A stretch of DNA of 35,719 nucleotides from assembly GCA_017989135.1 (NCBI GenBank), contig JAGNQL010000012.1:1-35719 (forward strand), read 5' to 3'. Under the pieces are notes generated by a model. It saw nothing but the letters and a program-made list of their open reading frames with translations, had not been told where the DNA came from and made no database searches. Every line of letters starts with the position of its first letter. The first letter of the stretch is position 1. Shown here one piece after another: positions 7,622 through 16,307 of this stretch. Both the position numbers and the translations under genes were made by a program. The stretch is from Burkholderiales bacterium (lineage in GTDB: Bacteria > Pseudomonadota > Gammaproteobacteria > Burkholderiales > Casimicrobiaceae).

Positions 7622-9148
7622 ATGAGCACTTTGCAACAACGCATTAACGCGCTTCCCCCCACTCGCCTTCAGGGCATTCGTCGTGGGATCGAGAAAGAAA
7701 GTTTGCGCGCGCTACCCGCGGGCGGCCTCGCGCTTACGCCGCATCCGAAAGCGCTGGGCTCCGCGCTCACCCACCCGCGCATTACGACCGACTTCAGTGA
7801 ATCGCAAGTTGAACTGATTACCGGTGTGCATGCGGACGTTGAGGCTTGCCTGGCTGAGTTGACAGAAATTCATCAGTTCACGTATCGCACAATGCGTGAT
7901 GCCGGCGACGAAATGCTGTGGGTTTCGTCGATGCCTTGTGGCTTGCCGACGGATGAAACAATTCCGCTTGGGCGCTATGGATCGTCAAACGTGGGACGAG
8001 CGAAAAGCGTATATCGGATGGGCCTCGGGCACCGCTACGGACGGCGCATGCAGACGATTTCTGGCATTCATTACAACTGGTCGCTGCCCGGCGTTTCTAA
8101 CGAAGAATATTTTTCGTTGATCCGAAATTTCCGCCGCCACGCGTTTTTGCTCATGACGCTTTTCGGCGCGTCGCCCGCCGTGTGTTCGACCTTCGTGGCT
8201 GGCCGACAACACGAACTGCAATCGCTCACAAAAAACACGATGTACATGCCCTACGGCACGTCGCTGCGAATGGGTCGTTTGGGTTATCAAAGTGATGCGC
8301 AGGCGTCGCTCGCGGTGAGCTACAACAGCCTCGAAGGCTACGGTGCGTCGCTACAAGACGCTCTCACACGGCCGTACCCCGCGTACGAAGCGATTGGCGT
8401 CAAGAACCCCGGCGGCGATTACAACCAACTCGGCACTACGTTGCTGCAAATTGAGAACGAGTTTTACGGCACGATTCGCCCCAAGCGCGTCATCAAGCCC
8501 GGCGAGCGGCCGTTGCATGCGCTGCGCGAGCGCGGCGTTGAATACGTCGAAGTGCGGCTCATGGACCTCGATCCGTTTGTGCCGGTTGGCATCACGGCGG
8601 CGACGATGCGCTTTATCGACGTTTTCTTGTTGCATTGTTTGCTCGCCGACAGCCCGCCGGACACTCCGGCAGAAATCGCAGCGCTCGGACGTAATCAGCA
8701 CCGCACGGCGGCCAGCGGACGCGAACCCGGCTTGATGCTTGAACGCGACGGCGAACAGGTTGCGTTGATGGCGTGGGCACAGGAATTGGTCGACCAATGC
8801 GCGCCGATTGCCGCGGCGATGGACGCGGCGAACGGTGGAGCGCTTTATGCGGAGGCAGTCGCGGCGGCGAAGCATTCGCTGCAACACCTAGACACGCTTC
8901 CGTCGGCGCGTGTGCTGGCATCGGTGACCAACGACTACGACAAATCATTCGTCGGCTTCATCCGCGCGCAATCCGCAAAAACGCGCGAAGCGCTGCTCGC
9001 ATTGCCGTTCACGAGCGATCAACAAACACGCTTCGAGCAGATGACCACCACGTCGGTCGCGGAGCAAAAAGAAATCGAAGCGAACGACACGATGCCGTTT
9101 GAAATTTATCGACAGCAGTATGTGTCGGCGGCGCGGTTAAACGTCTAA
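7622..9148 (+). CDS. gshA: Glutamate-cysteine ligase
   Basis: This catalyses the ATP-dependent joining of L-glutamate and L-cysteine, the first and rate-limiting step of glutathione synthesis, in the cytoplasm. The 508-residue length matches the proteobacterial class-1 enzyme. Recognisable family blocks include GIRRGIEKESLR near the N-terminus, TTDFSESQVELITG, the …ISGIHYNWSLP stretch near residue 145 (the E. coli enzyme has a similar GIHxN motif), and VEYVEVRLMDLDPF in the second half. The ATG start has only a weak upstream ribosome site. It stands alone, flanked by two copies of a 60-bp palindrome. gshB is not present in the window. Confidence 0.92.
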   Translation: MSTLQQRINALPPTRLQGIRRGIEKESLRALPAGGLALTPHPKALGSALTHPRITTDFSESQVELITGVHADVEACLAELTEIHQFTYRTMRDAGDEMLWVSSMPCGLPTDETIPLGRYGSSNVGRAKSVYRMGLGHRYGRRMQTISGIHYNWSLPGVSNEEYFSLIRNFRRHAFLLMTLFGASPAVCSTFVAGRQHELQSLTKNTMYMPYGTSLRMGRLGYQSDAQASLAVSYNSLEGYGASLQDALTRPYPAYEAIGVKNPGGDYNQLGTTLLQIENEFYGTIRPKRVIKPGERPLHALRERGVEYVEVRLMDLDPFVPVGITAATMRFIDVFLLHCLLADSPPDTPAEIAALGRNQHRTAASGREPGLMLERDGEQVALMAWAQELVDQCAPIAAAMDAANGGALYAEAVAAAKHSLQHLDTLPSARVLASVTNDYDKSFVGFIRAQSAKTREALLALPFTSDQQTRFEQMTTTSVAEQKEIEANDTMPFEIYRQQYVSAARLNV

Positions 9149-9187
9149 CGCCTAGAGGCCGCAAAGCCGAAACCAGACAGGGAGCTT

Positions 9188-9247
9188 GTAGGCGCGGACT
9201 TGGCCGCGCTTCCCCTGCCCGTTGAGTGCGGCCAAGTCCGCGCCTAC
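9188..9247. repeat. 60-bp palindromic repeat downstream of gshA
   Basis: Near-perfect 22-23-bp arms (GTAGGCGCGGACTTGG… and …CCAAGTCCGCGCCTAC) surround a ~14-nt loop. It is the same family and the same length as the copy at 7426-7485. The hairpin could shield the gshA 3' end or act as a weak terminator, but there is no T-run. Confidence 0.8.
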
Positions 9248-9325
9248 ATGAATCTTCGGTTCTCGAACACAGCGTAGGCCGCCACCCGCGCTAGACTTCC
9301 ACAAACATCACTCCCGGAACACTCC

Positions 9326-10369
9326 ATGGAACGCCGTCCGCTCTTTCACGCCAATCTCAAAGTCTCTGTCATCGGTCTAGGCACCATGACGTGGGGCGAG
9401 CAAAACACCGAAGCCGAAGCGCACGCGCAGCTCGAATGGGCGATGCAACACGGCATCAATTTCGTCGACACTGCTGAGATGTATCCCGTGCCACCGGGGC
9501 CAGAAACGGCGCTTCGCACGGAGACAATTCTCGGCAACTGGGTCGGCAAGCCCGGCAATCGCGACAAGATCGTGCTCGCCACCAAGATCGCCGGGCCGGG
9601 TCGTCGCGATTGGATTCGCAATGGCGCGACGTCCGTCTCGAAAGCCAACATCATCGACGCCTGCGAAGGCTCGCTCCGTCGCCTGCAAACGGATCACATC
9701 GATCTCTATCAAATTCACTGGCCGGATCGCAACGTCGCCGCGTTCGGCTCGTGGCAATTCGACAGCGGCAAAGAGCGCGACACCGTGCCCATCATCGAGC
9801 AGGTGGACGCGATGAACACGCTCATCAAAGCCGGCAAGATTCGCGGCTATGGACTCTCCAATGAAATGGCCTGGGGCACCACGATGTTCTGCCGCGCGGC
9901 GGAGCAGCTCGGCGCGCCAAAACCCGCGTCGATTCAAAACCCATACTGCATGCTCAACCGCTCCTTCGAGGGAGATCTTGCCGAAGTGAGCTATCGTGAG
10001 CAGGTTCCGCTCTTGGCCTACAGTCCACTCGGCATGGGCATGCTGACCGGCAAGTACCTCAACGGCGCAATGCCCGCGGGTTCGCGCTTTCAAAAGTTCG
10101 GCAACAAAATGGGCGCTCGCTACATCCGCCCACTCGCGATGATCGCGACAGAGGAATACGCCAAGCTCGCTAAGAAATACGGCATGTCGATTCTCGAACT
10201 CGCGCTCTCGTTCGTCGTCAACCGATGGTTCGTCGGCAGCGCCCTGATCGGCGCAACGAAGATCGAACATTTGCAGCAGATATACAACGCGTATGCGAAG
10301 CCATTGCCTGTGGAAATGTTGCCTGAGATTGAGGCGATCAGCGCTCGGTATTTGCATCCGGCGGCGTAG
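9326..10369 (+). CDS. tas: NADP(H)-dependent aldo/keto reductase, Tas family
   Basis: This is a cytoplasmic oxidoreductase with a TIM-barrel fold, 347 residues. It resembles E. coli Tas (346 residues) in length and in its landmarks: LGTMTWGEQN at the start and YQIHWPDRNVAAFG mid-protein. The catalytic tetrad is visible as D48, Y53, K87 and H131. The C-terminal FVVNRWFVGSALIGATKIEHLQQ is the family's cofactor-binding segment. Natural substrates of Tas enzymes are poorly defined, so no pathway is inferred. It appears to be monocistronic and is followed by dispersed repeats. Confidence 0.9.
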   Translation: MERRPLFHANLKVSVIGLGTMTWGEQNTEAEAHAQLEWAMQHGINFVDTAEMYPVPPGPETALRTETILGNWVGKPGNRDKIVLATKIAGPGRRDWIRNGATSVSKANIIDACEGSLRRLQTDHIDLYQIHWPDRNVAAFGSWQFDSGKERDTVPIIEQVDAMNTLIKAGKIRGYGLSNEMAWGTTMFCRAAEQLGAPKPASIQNPYCMLNRSFEGDLAEVSYREQVPLLAYSPLGMGMLTGKYLNGAMPAGSRFQKFGNKMGARYIRPLAMIATEEYAKLAKKYGMSILELALSFVVNRWFVGSALIGATKIEHLQQIYNAYAKPLPVEMLPEIEAISARYLHPAA

Positions 10370-10380
10370 CTCGTTGAGCA

Positions 10381-10435
10381 CCGTTCGTGGTGAGCCTGTC
10401 GAACCATGAACCCGTAGGGTGGGTTTCAACCCACC
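10381..10435. repeat. Dispersed repeats behind the aldo/keto reductase
   Basis: 10381-10411 is the second copy of the 31-bp repeat at 222-252. Directly after it, 10418-10435 is a perfect palindrome GGTGGGTT-TC-AACCCACC, which could fold into a short hairpin. The two together suggest an assembly site of small repeats rather than a designed regulatory region. Confidence 0.7.
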
Positions 10436-10497
10436 ACAAATTGATACCAACTAACGGGACTACTCCGGCGCAACCAAGCCGGGTCTCGGCCCGGCAG

Positions 10498-10720
10498 CCG
10501 ACCTACTTTCTGGCATTGCCCAGAAAGTAGGCAAAGAGGCTAGCCCCGAACCCCGCTTGTTTCCTGTGGTGCTCGCAACGGGCGGGACCAAAACAAATCG
10601 CCCGATGGCGCGCTAACCGCGCGCGGTGGGCTCATGGTTTTGGTCTACGACCGCCCGTTGCTCCGCTCCTCGGCGCGGGGTGACGAGGCGTTACAAGCAT
10701 ATGATGATCGCTTCGCGATT
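10498..10720 (+). repeat. Left arm of a ~225-bp inverted repeat pair
   Basis: This stretch matches the reverse complement of 11314-11540 over nearly its whole length at roughly 80% identity by eye. Shared blocks include GCTAGCCCCGAACCCCGC, GTGGTGCTCGCAACGGGCGG and CGACCGCCCGTTGCTCCGC. It begins with a small hairpin, TACTTTCTGGCATTGCCCAGAAAGTA. It is probably a dispersed non-coding repeat; the two copies flank a lipoprotein gene. Confidence 0.85.
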
Positions 10721-10794
10721 TGATCACCAGAACCCGGATGAGAGCATCCTAGCTACTCGCTAACATACTTATTTCGCAACCCCAAAGAATTTCG

Positions 10795-11274
10795 ATGAAG
10801 ACGCTAACCACACTCTGCATGATCGCACTAGGGTTGCTAGTTGGGTGCACAACAGCGTTACCCGCTCCGAGTGTTGTCCAGACCAAGCCTCTGGGTGCAT
10901 ACAAATGGGTGCAAATTCCGGACACTGGCACGGTAATTGGAACATCCGGGTCCTTTTCTAGGGTGGGAGGAACATTGACGACTCGCGAGGTAAATGGATC
11001 CTCGTTGATTGAAGGCGTTCTGCTGCGAAAAGGTTTGGTCAGAATCTCGAACATAACTGATTCAAATCGGCCCCAAACGCTTGTGACTCGATGGGCAGTC
11101 AGTGGCAAGCGAGATGTCAATCTGGGACTCGGCTACTCTCAGGAAGTCACGATTACCCTTTTGGACGGTGTGACCATCACTCCAGTGTTTACCTGCAGTG
11201 CCGAGGGCATCGGCAGAACCGAGGCCGACGATGTACGCGAGGCCATATTGCGCTGCTTGTCGAGTATTCATTAG
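10795..11274 (+). CDS. Small putative lipoprotein of unknown function
   Basis: This is a 159-residue protein with a lipoprotein signal peptide: a short lysine N-region, a hydrophobic stretch, and the lipobox LVGC with the lipidated cysteine at residue 18. The mature part is mostly beta-like, and I recognise no family. The start is an ATG without a clear Shine-Dalgarno. Composition is less G/C-rich than the neighbouring core genes. It lies alone between two inverted copies of a ~225-bp repeat, so it may be a passenger acquired with them. Confidence 0.65.
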   Translation: MKTLTTLCMIALGLLVGCTTALPAPSVVQTKPLGAYKWVQIPDTGTVIGTSGSFSRVGGTLTTREVNGSSLIEGVLLRKGLVRISNITDSNRPQTLVTRWAVSGKRDVNLGLGYSQEVTITLLDGVTITPVFTCSAEGIGRTEADDVREAILRCLSSIH

Positions 11275-11313
11275 CGCGGAAACCTAGATGCTCGGGGGCA
11301 GGTACTCGTACCC

Positions 11314-11540
11314 AATCGCGAAGCGATCAAGCTTTCGTTCGAGACGCACCGTCACCCCGCGCCGAGGAGCGGAGCAACGGGCGGTCGTAGACCCGCACCA
11401 TGAGCCCACTGGTTGCGCGTTAGCGCAACTTTCGGGCGATTCGTGCGGGTCCCGCCCGTTGCGAGCACCACAGGGAACAGCGGGGTTCGGGGCTAGCCTT
11501 TTTGGTTACTTTTTGGGCAATGCCAAAAAGTAACTCGCCG
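11314..11540 (-). repeat. Right arm of the ~225-bp inverted repeat pair
   Basis: This is the reverse-orientation copy of 10498-10720. It ends with the hairpin TTACTTTTTGGGCAATGCCA… , which parallels the TACTTTCTGG… hairpin of the left arm with compensating changes on both strands of the stem. That supports selection for, or recent copying of, the structure. The remaining DNA up to 11681 carries only a short GTG-started frame without support. Confidence 0.85.
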
Positions 11541-11681
11541 AAAGGCGAAACGAAGCCGTGGCAAACGACTCACTTCCTTCCACCAAACCCTTCGACAAGC
11601 TACGAGCGTGCAAACTGCGCTACGCTAAACACGCCGCCACCTCGCTTGAAAATGAGCGCAATGCCAAATTCCTTATCGAAT

Positions 11682-11797
11682 AGCTTTTTCGCACCAACGA
11701 CCGACCGGCGGTCGTTTCAGACGTAATTATAATGAAGTTGACTATAAGCAAATAATGCCTGTAACCGCCGCCTGGCGGTCGCCGCGCCAAAAAAGCT
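11682..11797 (+). mobile_element. 116-bp palindromic MITE/REP-like element, copy A
   Basis: The ends are inverted repeats AGCTTTTT… / …AAAAAAGCT. Fourteen bases in is a perfect hairpin AACGACCG-N5-CGGTCGTT (11696-11716); a weaker mirror hairpin sits at the same distance from the other end. Two more elements of exactly 116 bp lie at 23779-23894 and 27310-27425. This copy ends one base before the ATG of the CoA-transferase gene, so it forms that gene's entire leader and contains a TATAAT at 11728-11733. No target-site duplication is visible. Confidence 0.7.
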
Positions 11798-11798
11798 G

Positions 11799-13196
11799 AT
11801 GAACACAGTTTCCCACCGCAGTCCATCAAACACCCTCGCCAATCTCTGGTCGCTGGCAGGGCTGCCGCCCGACGCCCTCGCGCACGCTGCGTTGACCGGC
11901 GCAAACCCGGTCCTGCCTTCGTCGTTTCCAGTCGGCACCGCGGCGCAAGCGAGCTTAGCCGCGGCGGCGCTCGCAGCGTGCGAATTGGGACATGTGCGTG
12001 GACAACCGCGCCAAACCGTCTCGCTCGATATGCGTCACGCGGCTATCGAATGCACGGGTTGGTTCAGTCTCGACGGTGTGGTGCCGGACATTTGGGACGC
12101 GTTTTCTGGGTTGTATCGTTGCGCCGACGGTTGGGTGCGCGTACACGCGAACTTCACGCATCATCGCGACGGCGCGTTGCGCTTGTTGGGGCTGACGCCG
12201 GGTGTTGCTACTCGCGCTGACGCGGAACGCGCGATGTTGGATTGGCGGGCGTTGGATTTCGAGGCGGCGGCGGCGGAGCGTGGATTGGTCGTTGCGGCCT
12301 GCCGAAGCTTCGCCGAGTGGGACGCGCATCCACAGGCGCGCGCGGTGGCAGCGATGCCGCTTTTCTCGATGGAAAAAATTGGCGACGCGCCGCCGCGCGA
12401 ATTGCCGGCGTTGGCGATGGATGCGCTGCCGCTGACTAGTGTGCGCGTGCTGGATCTCACCCGTATTCTCGCGGGGCCGGTGTGCGGGCGTTTGCTCGCG
12501 GCGTATGGCGCGGATGTGATGCTGGTGAACTCACCGCATCTGCCGAACATCGAATCGATCGCCAACACGAGCCGCGGCAAGCTTTCCGCGCATGTTGATT
12601 TGCGGACGGACGTTGGGCGCGCGGCGCTCACGCGTTTGCTGCAAACGAGTCACGTGTTCGTGCAGGGCTATCGGCCCGGCGCGTTGGCGTCGCTCGGGTT
12701 CGGTCCGCACGAGGCGGCGCAGCGTCGGCCGGGGATCGTTTATGTGTCGCTGTGCGCGTACGGCAACGACGGGCCGTGGCGTGATCGGCGCGGGTTCGAT
12801 TCGTTGGTGCAAACGGCGACCGGATTCAATCTCGCCGAAGCGGAAGCAGGGGGGGCGCAAACGCCGAAGCCGATGCCTATGCAGATTCTCGATTACGCGA
12901 CGGGGCACTTGATGGCGTTTGCTGCGGCCGCTGCGCTTCGTCGGCAGACGATTGAAGGCGGAAGCTGGCATGTGCAAGTGTCGCTGGCGCAAACCGCGCA
13001 TTGGCTGCGTGCGATGGGACGCGTTGCCGATGGGTTCGCCGCGCTGCCTGTGGATCGAGCGGCGTATTTGGAAACCGTGCCGTCGGGCTTTGGTGAGCTG
13101 CGCACGATTCGGCACAGCGTGCGGCTCTCGCGCACGCCGCTGCGTGAAGCGCGGCCATCGATGCCGCCAGGAAGTCACCCGGCGGTGTGGCCGTAG
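11799..13196 (+). CDS. CaiB/BaiF (class III) CoA-transferase family protein
   Basis: This is a 465-residue cytoplasmic enzyme of the family III CoA-transferases, which move CoA between carboxylic acids through aspartyl-CoA intermediates. The core CaiB motif appears late (residues ~207-235: LTSVRVLDLTRILAGPVCGRLLAAYGADVMLVNSP). It is preceded by a ~200-residue N-terminal part (…NPVLPSSFPVGTAAQASLAAAALAA…) typical of the longer, two-part subgroup. The family is too broad to name a substrate. The start codon follows a 116-bp element with no obvious ribosome site, and the TAG stop overlaps the first bases of another palindromic element. It is not obviously part of the neighbouring oxalate operon, which is on the opposite strand. 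Confidence 0.85.
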   Translation: MNTVSHRSPSNTLANLWSLAGLPPDALAHAALTGANPVLPSSFPVGTAAQASLAAAALAACELGHVRGQPRQTVSLDMRHAAIECTGWFSLDGVVPDIWDAFSGLYRCADGWVRVHANFTHHRDGALRLLGLTPGVATRADAERAMLDWRALDFEAAAAERGLVVAACRSFAEWDAHPQARAVAAMPLFSMEKIGDAPPRELPALAMDALPLTSVRVLDLTRILAGPVCGRLLAAYGADVMLVNSPHLPNIESIANTSRGKLSAHVDLRTDVGRAALTRLLQTSHVFVQGYRPGALASLGFGPHEAAQRRPGIVYVSLCAYGNDGPWRDRRGFDSLVQTATGFNLAEAEAGGAQTPKPMPMQILDYATGHLMAFAAAAALRRQTIEGGSWHVQVSLAQTAHWLRAMGRVADGFAALPVDRAAYLETVPSGFGELRTIRHSVRLSRTPLREARPSMPPGSHPAVWP

Positions 13197-13441
13197 CCCG
13201 CATATTTCACGAGGTCGCGCGAAAACAGAGCTGCACGCGACGAGGAGCGGTGGCTCATGGGTTTCTGCGGCGATGTCATTTTAGTTTTCGCGCTACGGGC
13301 GCATTGGCAGTGAAATTCGGCGCATCTTGCGACGACCCCCTTGGCCGATAGCCCCGCTATCGGCACTGCGGGCGGCCGCCGCAACCTGCATCCGAATTTC
13401 CCGCGCCACTGCATCCCGTCCCTCATGAAATATGCGGGCTA
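13194..13441. mobile_element. 248-bp palindromic element with 21-bp terminal inverted repeats
   Basis: The ends read TAGCCCGCATATTTCA… and …TGAAATATGCGGGCTA, pairing over 21 bp with one mismatch. Inside are nested inverted repeats: GCGCGAAAAC / GTTTTCGCGC, a GAAATTCGG… / …CCGAATTTC pair, and a central hairpin CCGATAGCCCCGCTATCGG. No open frame of note is present, so it is non-autonomous (MITE-like) or a large structured repeat. It fills the gap between the CoA-transferase stop and the fdsA stop, and both genes converge on it. Confidence 0.75.
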
Positions 13442-13447
13442 GCTATC

Positions 13448-16288
13448 TCAGTCAGCCATCGCCGCGCGCACCGATGCGGCGAGCGCCTGTCCGCCGCCGT
13501 AGCTCGATTGCGCAGCGAGTTCGCCACCCAATGTGACGCGAATTGCGCAGTACTTGAATTCGGGGATTTTGGCGAAGGGATCGAGCGCCGCGTTGGTGAG
13601 ACGATTGATCGCGGCTTCGTAGTAGCAGAACGGCACGAAAACCGCGCCGCGTGGCGAGCTGTCGTCAGCGCGAGCGTAGAGCACCACTTCACCGCGACGC
13701 GAGGCGATGGTGATCACGTCGCCCGGCTTGCCGCCCATGTCGGCGAGATCGAGCGGATGAATCAGCGCGATGGGATCGGGCTCGATGGCGTCGAGCATTG
13801 TCGCGCGGCGCGTCATGCTGCCCGTGTGCCAATGCTCCAACTGGCGACCCGTGATGAGCACCATCGGGTACTCAGCGTCCGGACGTTCGTTGGCCGGAAT
13901 GATGTCGGCGGGTACAAACATCGCGCGACCGCCTTCGCGTGGGAAGTGGTCTGTGAACACCACGCTCTCTCCGGGGTCGCCTTCTTTCATGCACGGATAC
14001 GTCACCGCGTGTTCGCACTCAAGACGATCCCACGTGATGCCACCGATGCTCGGCATGGTGTGGCGCATTTCGTCGAACACCTCGGCGACGTGACCGTAGT
14101 TCCAATCGAGTCCCATGCGTTTGGCGATCTGCTGAATGATCCACAAATCTTGTTTGGCTTGCCCCGGCGGATCAATCGCTTTGCGGCCCATTTGCACGAG
14201 GCGATCGGTGTTGGTAAAGCTGCCGTCTTTCTCCGGGAACGCGCTAGCGGGGAGGATGACGTCGGCAAGATACGCCGTCTCCGTGAGGAAAATATCTTGG
14301 ACTACGAGGTGATCCAACGCCGCGAGTGATTCGCGAGCGTGGTTCGCGTCGGGGTCGGACATGGCGGGGTTTTCGCCCATCACGTAGAGCCCGCGCACTT
14401 CGCCTTTTTTGATCGCGTGCATCACTTCAACCACGGTAAGGCCCGGCTTGTCGTCGAGCGAGCCAGCGGGCACCTTCCATGCAGTTTCAAAGCGCGAGCG
14501 AACAGCTGGGTCAATCACGCGCTGATAGTCCGGATACATCATCGGAATCAAGCCCGCGTCGGACGCGCCTTGCACGTTGTTCTGGCCACGCAGTGGATGC
14601 AGCCCGGTGCCGGGGCGACCGATTTGTCCGGTCATCAGAGCGAGCGCGATCAAGCAACGCGCGTTGTCGGTGCCATGAACGTGTTGCGACACGCCCATGC
14701 CCCAGAGAATCATCGAAGCCTTCGACGATGCGTAGAGGCGCGCCACGTAGCGCAAGGTATCGGCGTCGATTCCGCAGATCGGCGCCATCGCTTCGGGACT
14801 GTAGCCCTCGACGTTTTTTCGCAATTCGTCGTAACCAATCGTGCGGCTCGCGATGAAGTCGGCGTCGACCAAATTCTCGGTAACGATGACGTTCATCATG
14901 GCGTTGAGCATTGCGACGTCCGTGTCGGGCTTGAACTGCAAGTGGCGATGCGCCACACGCACCAAGTCCGAACGGCGCGGATCCGCGATGATGAGTTTGG
15001 TGCCGTTGTTGACGGCGTTTTTGATCCAGCTCGCCGCGACGGGGTGGTTCACGCTTGGGTTCGCGCCGATGACGATCACAACCTCGGCTTTGGTCACGTC
15101 CATCACTGGATTCGACACTGCGCCGGAACCGATGCCTTCGAGCAGTGCGACAACGGACGAGGCGTGGCACAAGCGCGTGCAATGATCCACATTATTGCTG
15201 CCAAAGCCCGTTCGGACTAGCTTCTGGAAGAGGTAGGCCTCTTCGTTGCTCCCCTTTGCCGAGCCAAATCCAGCGAGCGATTTCTTGCCGTGTTGGTCGC
15301 GAATTCGCGCGAGTTTGCCACCAGCGAGTTCGAGCGCTTCTTCCCACGTTGCTTCGCGGAACACGTCCAAAACGCGATCCGGGTCCATCACAAAATCGCC
15401 GCGTTTCGGTGCGTCTGCCCGACGAATGAGTGGCACGGTGAGGCGATGTGGATGATGCGCGTAGTCAAAACCGTAACGGCCTTTGACGCACAAACGCTCG
15501 CGGTTGGCCGGGCCATCGCGGCCGTTCACGAACAAAATTTTGTTGTCTTTCACGTTGTACGTGAGCTGGCACCCGACACCGCAGAACGGGCAAACCGATT
15601 CGACTTGTTTGTCGGGCACGGTCAACGCTGCATCGCGCGCGGGCATGAGCGCGCCCGTCGGACAAGCCTGTACGCACTCACCGCAAGCGACGCAGGTGGA
15701 CGCGCCCATCGCGTCGTCCATGTCAAACACAATCTTTGCGTGCGCGCCGCGGAATGCGAGGCCGATGACATCGTTAACCTGCTCGTCGCGACACGCGCGC
15801 AAGCAACGTGTGCACTGAATGCAAGCGTCAAGATTGACTGAAATTGCGGGATGGGAATGGTCGCTATTGACCTGCTCCCGCGCTGCAAAGCGTGGCTTGC
15901 CGACGCCGAGCTTCTGTGCCCATTGATCGACTTCGTTGTTTCGTGTGTAGCTCGTCTCGGGCATGTCGGCTTGCAACAATTCGAGCACGAGCTTCTGCGA
16001 CTTCACTGCGCGCTCACTGTCGGTGGTCACTTTCATGCCGTTGGCTGGCGTGCGGCAGCAGGACGGCGCGAGCACACGCTCGCCGGCGATCTCAACGACG
16101 CAGGCGCGGCAGTTGCCCGCCGTATCAAGGCCTTCTTTGTAGCAAAGGTGGGGCACCTCGATGCCGTGATCTTTCGCGACTTCAATGAGTGTTTGGTCGG
16201 AGCGGGCGGAGACCGCTTTACCGTTGAGCTCAAAGGTGACGACGGGTGCGTCAAGAGAGGCCATTTCGCTGCGGGTGATTGCGTTCAT
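13448..16288 (-). CDS. fdsA: NAD-dependent formate dehydrogenase, catalytic alpha subunit
   Basis: This oxidises formate to CO2 at a molybdenum (or tungsten) bis-pterin centre in the cytoplasm and passes electrons to the NAD-reducing subunit encoded upstream. Domain order over 946 residues is: an N-terminal [2Fe-2S] ferredoxin domain (C49, C60, C63, C77), two [4Fe-4S] motifs (C156-C166 and C199-C209), a further [4Fe-4S] motif (C233, C236, C240, C267), then the molybdopterin oxidoreductase core and binding domain. The metal ligand is a cysteine in TRLCH (C374, H375), so this is a Cys-type, not a selenocysteine, enzyme. The ATG follows AGGA at 8 nt. It is the last gene of the oxalate operon. 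fdhD/fdsC maturation genes are absent from the window. Confidence 0.95.
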   Translation of the reverse strand: MNAITRSEMASLDAPVVTFELNGKAVSARSDQTLIEVAKDHGIEVPHLCYKEGLDTAGNCRACVVEIAGERVLAPSCCRTPANGMKVTTDSERAVKSQKLVLELLQADMPETSYTRNNEVDQWAQKLGVGKPRFAAREQVNSDHSHPAISVNLDACIQCTRCLRACRDEQVNDVIGLAFRGAHAKIVFDMDDAMGASTCVACGECVQACPTGALMPARDAALTVPDKQVESVCPFCGVGCQLTYNVKDNKILFVNGRDGPANRERLCVKGRYGFDYAHHPHRLTVPLIRRADAPKRGDFVMDPDRVLDVFREATWEEALELAGGKLARIRDQHGKKSLAGFGSAKGSNEEAYLFQKLVRTGFGSNNVDHCTRLCHASSVVALLEGIGSGAVSNPVMDVTKAEVVIVIGANPSVNHPVAASWIKNAVNNGTKLIIADPRRSDLVRVAHRHLQFKPDTDVAMLNAMMNVIVTENLVDADFIASRTIGYDELRKNVEGYSPEAMAPICGIDADTLRYVARLYASSKASMILWGMGVSQHVHGTDNARCLIALALMTGQIGRPGTGLHPLRGQNNVQGASDAGLIPMMYPDYQRVIDPAVRSRFETAWKVPAGSLDDKPGLTVVEVMHAIKKGEVRGLYVMGENPAMSDPDANHARESLAALDHLVVQDIFLTETAYLADVILPASAFPEKDGSFTNTDRLVQMGRKAIDPPGQAKQDLWIIQQIAKRMGLDWNYGHVAEVFDEMRHTMPSIGGITWDRLECEHAVTYPCMKEGDPGESVVFTDHFPREGGRAMFVPADIIPANERPDAEYPMVLITGRQLEHWHTGSMTRRATMLDAIEPDPIALIHPLDLADMGGKPGDVITIASRRGEVVLYARADDSSPRGAVFVPFCYYEAAINRLTNAALDPFAKIPEFKYCAIRVTLGGELAAQSSYGGGQALAASVRAAMAD

Positions 16289-16307
16289 AGTGAATCCTGT
16301 TCTGCAG

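Noticed and set aside
11696-11716. Perfect inverted repeat AACGACCG-N5-CGGTCGTT considered as a TetR-type operator
   Set aside because: The same structure recurs inside two other 116-bp elements with different neighbours, so it is better explained as part of the element.
11502-11726. Short plus-strand frame between the right inverted repeat arm and the CoA-transferase
   Set aside because: It runs out of the repeat and into the 116-bp element; both are non-coding, and no family motif is present.
14339-15220. Long plus-strand frames antisense to fdsA
   Set aside because: Composition is that of an antisense shadow, and the opposite strand encodes an unmistakable formate dehydrogenase.
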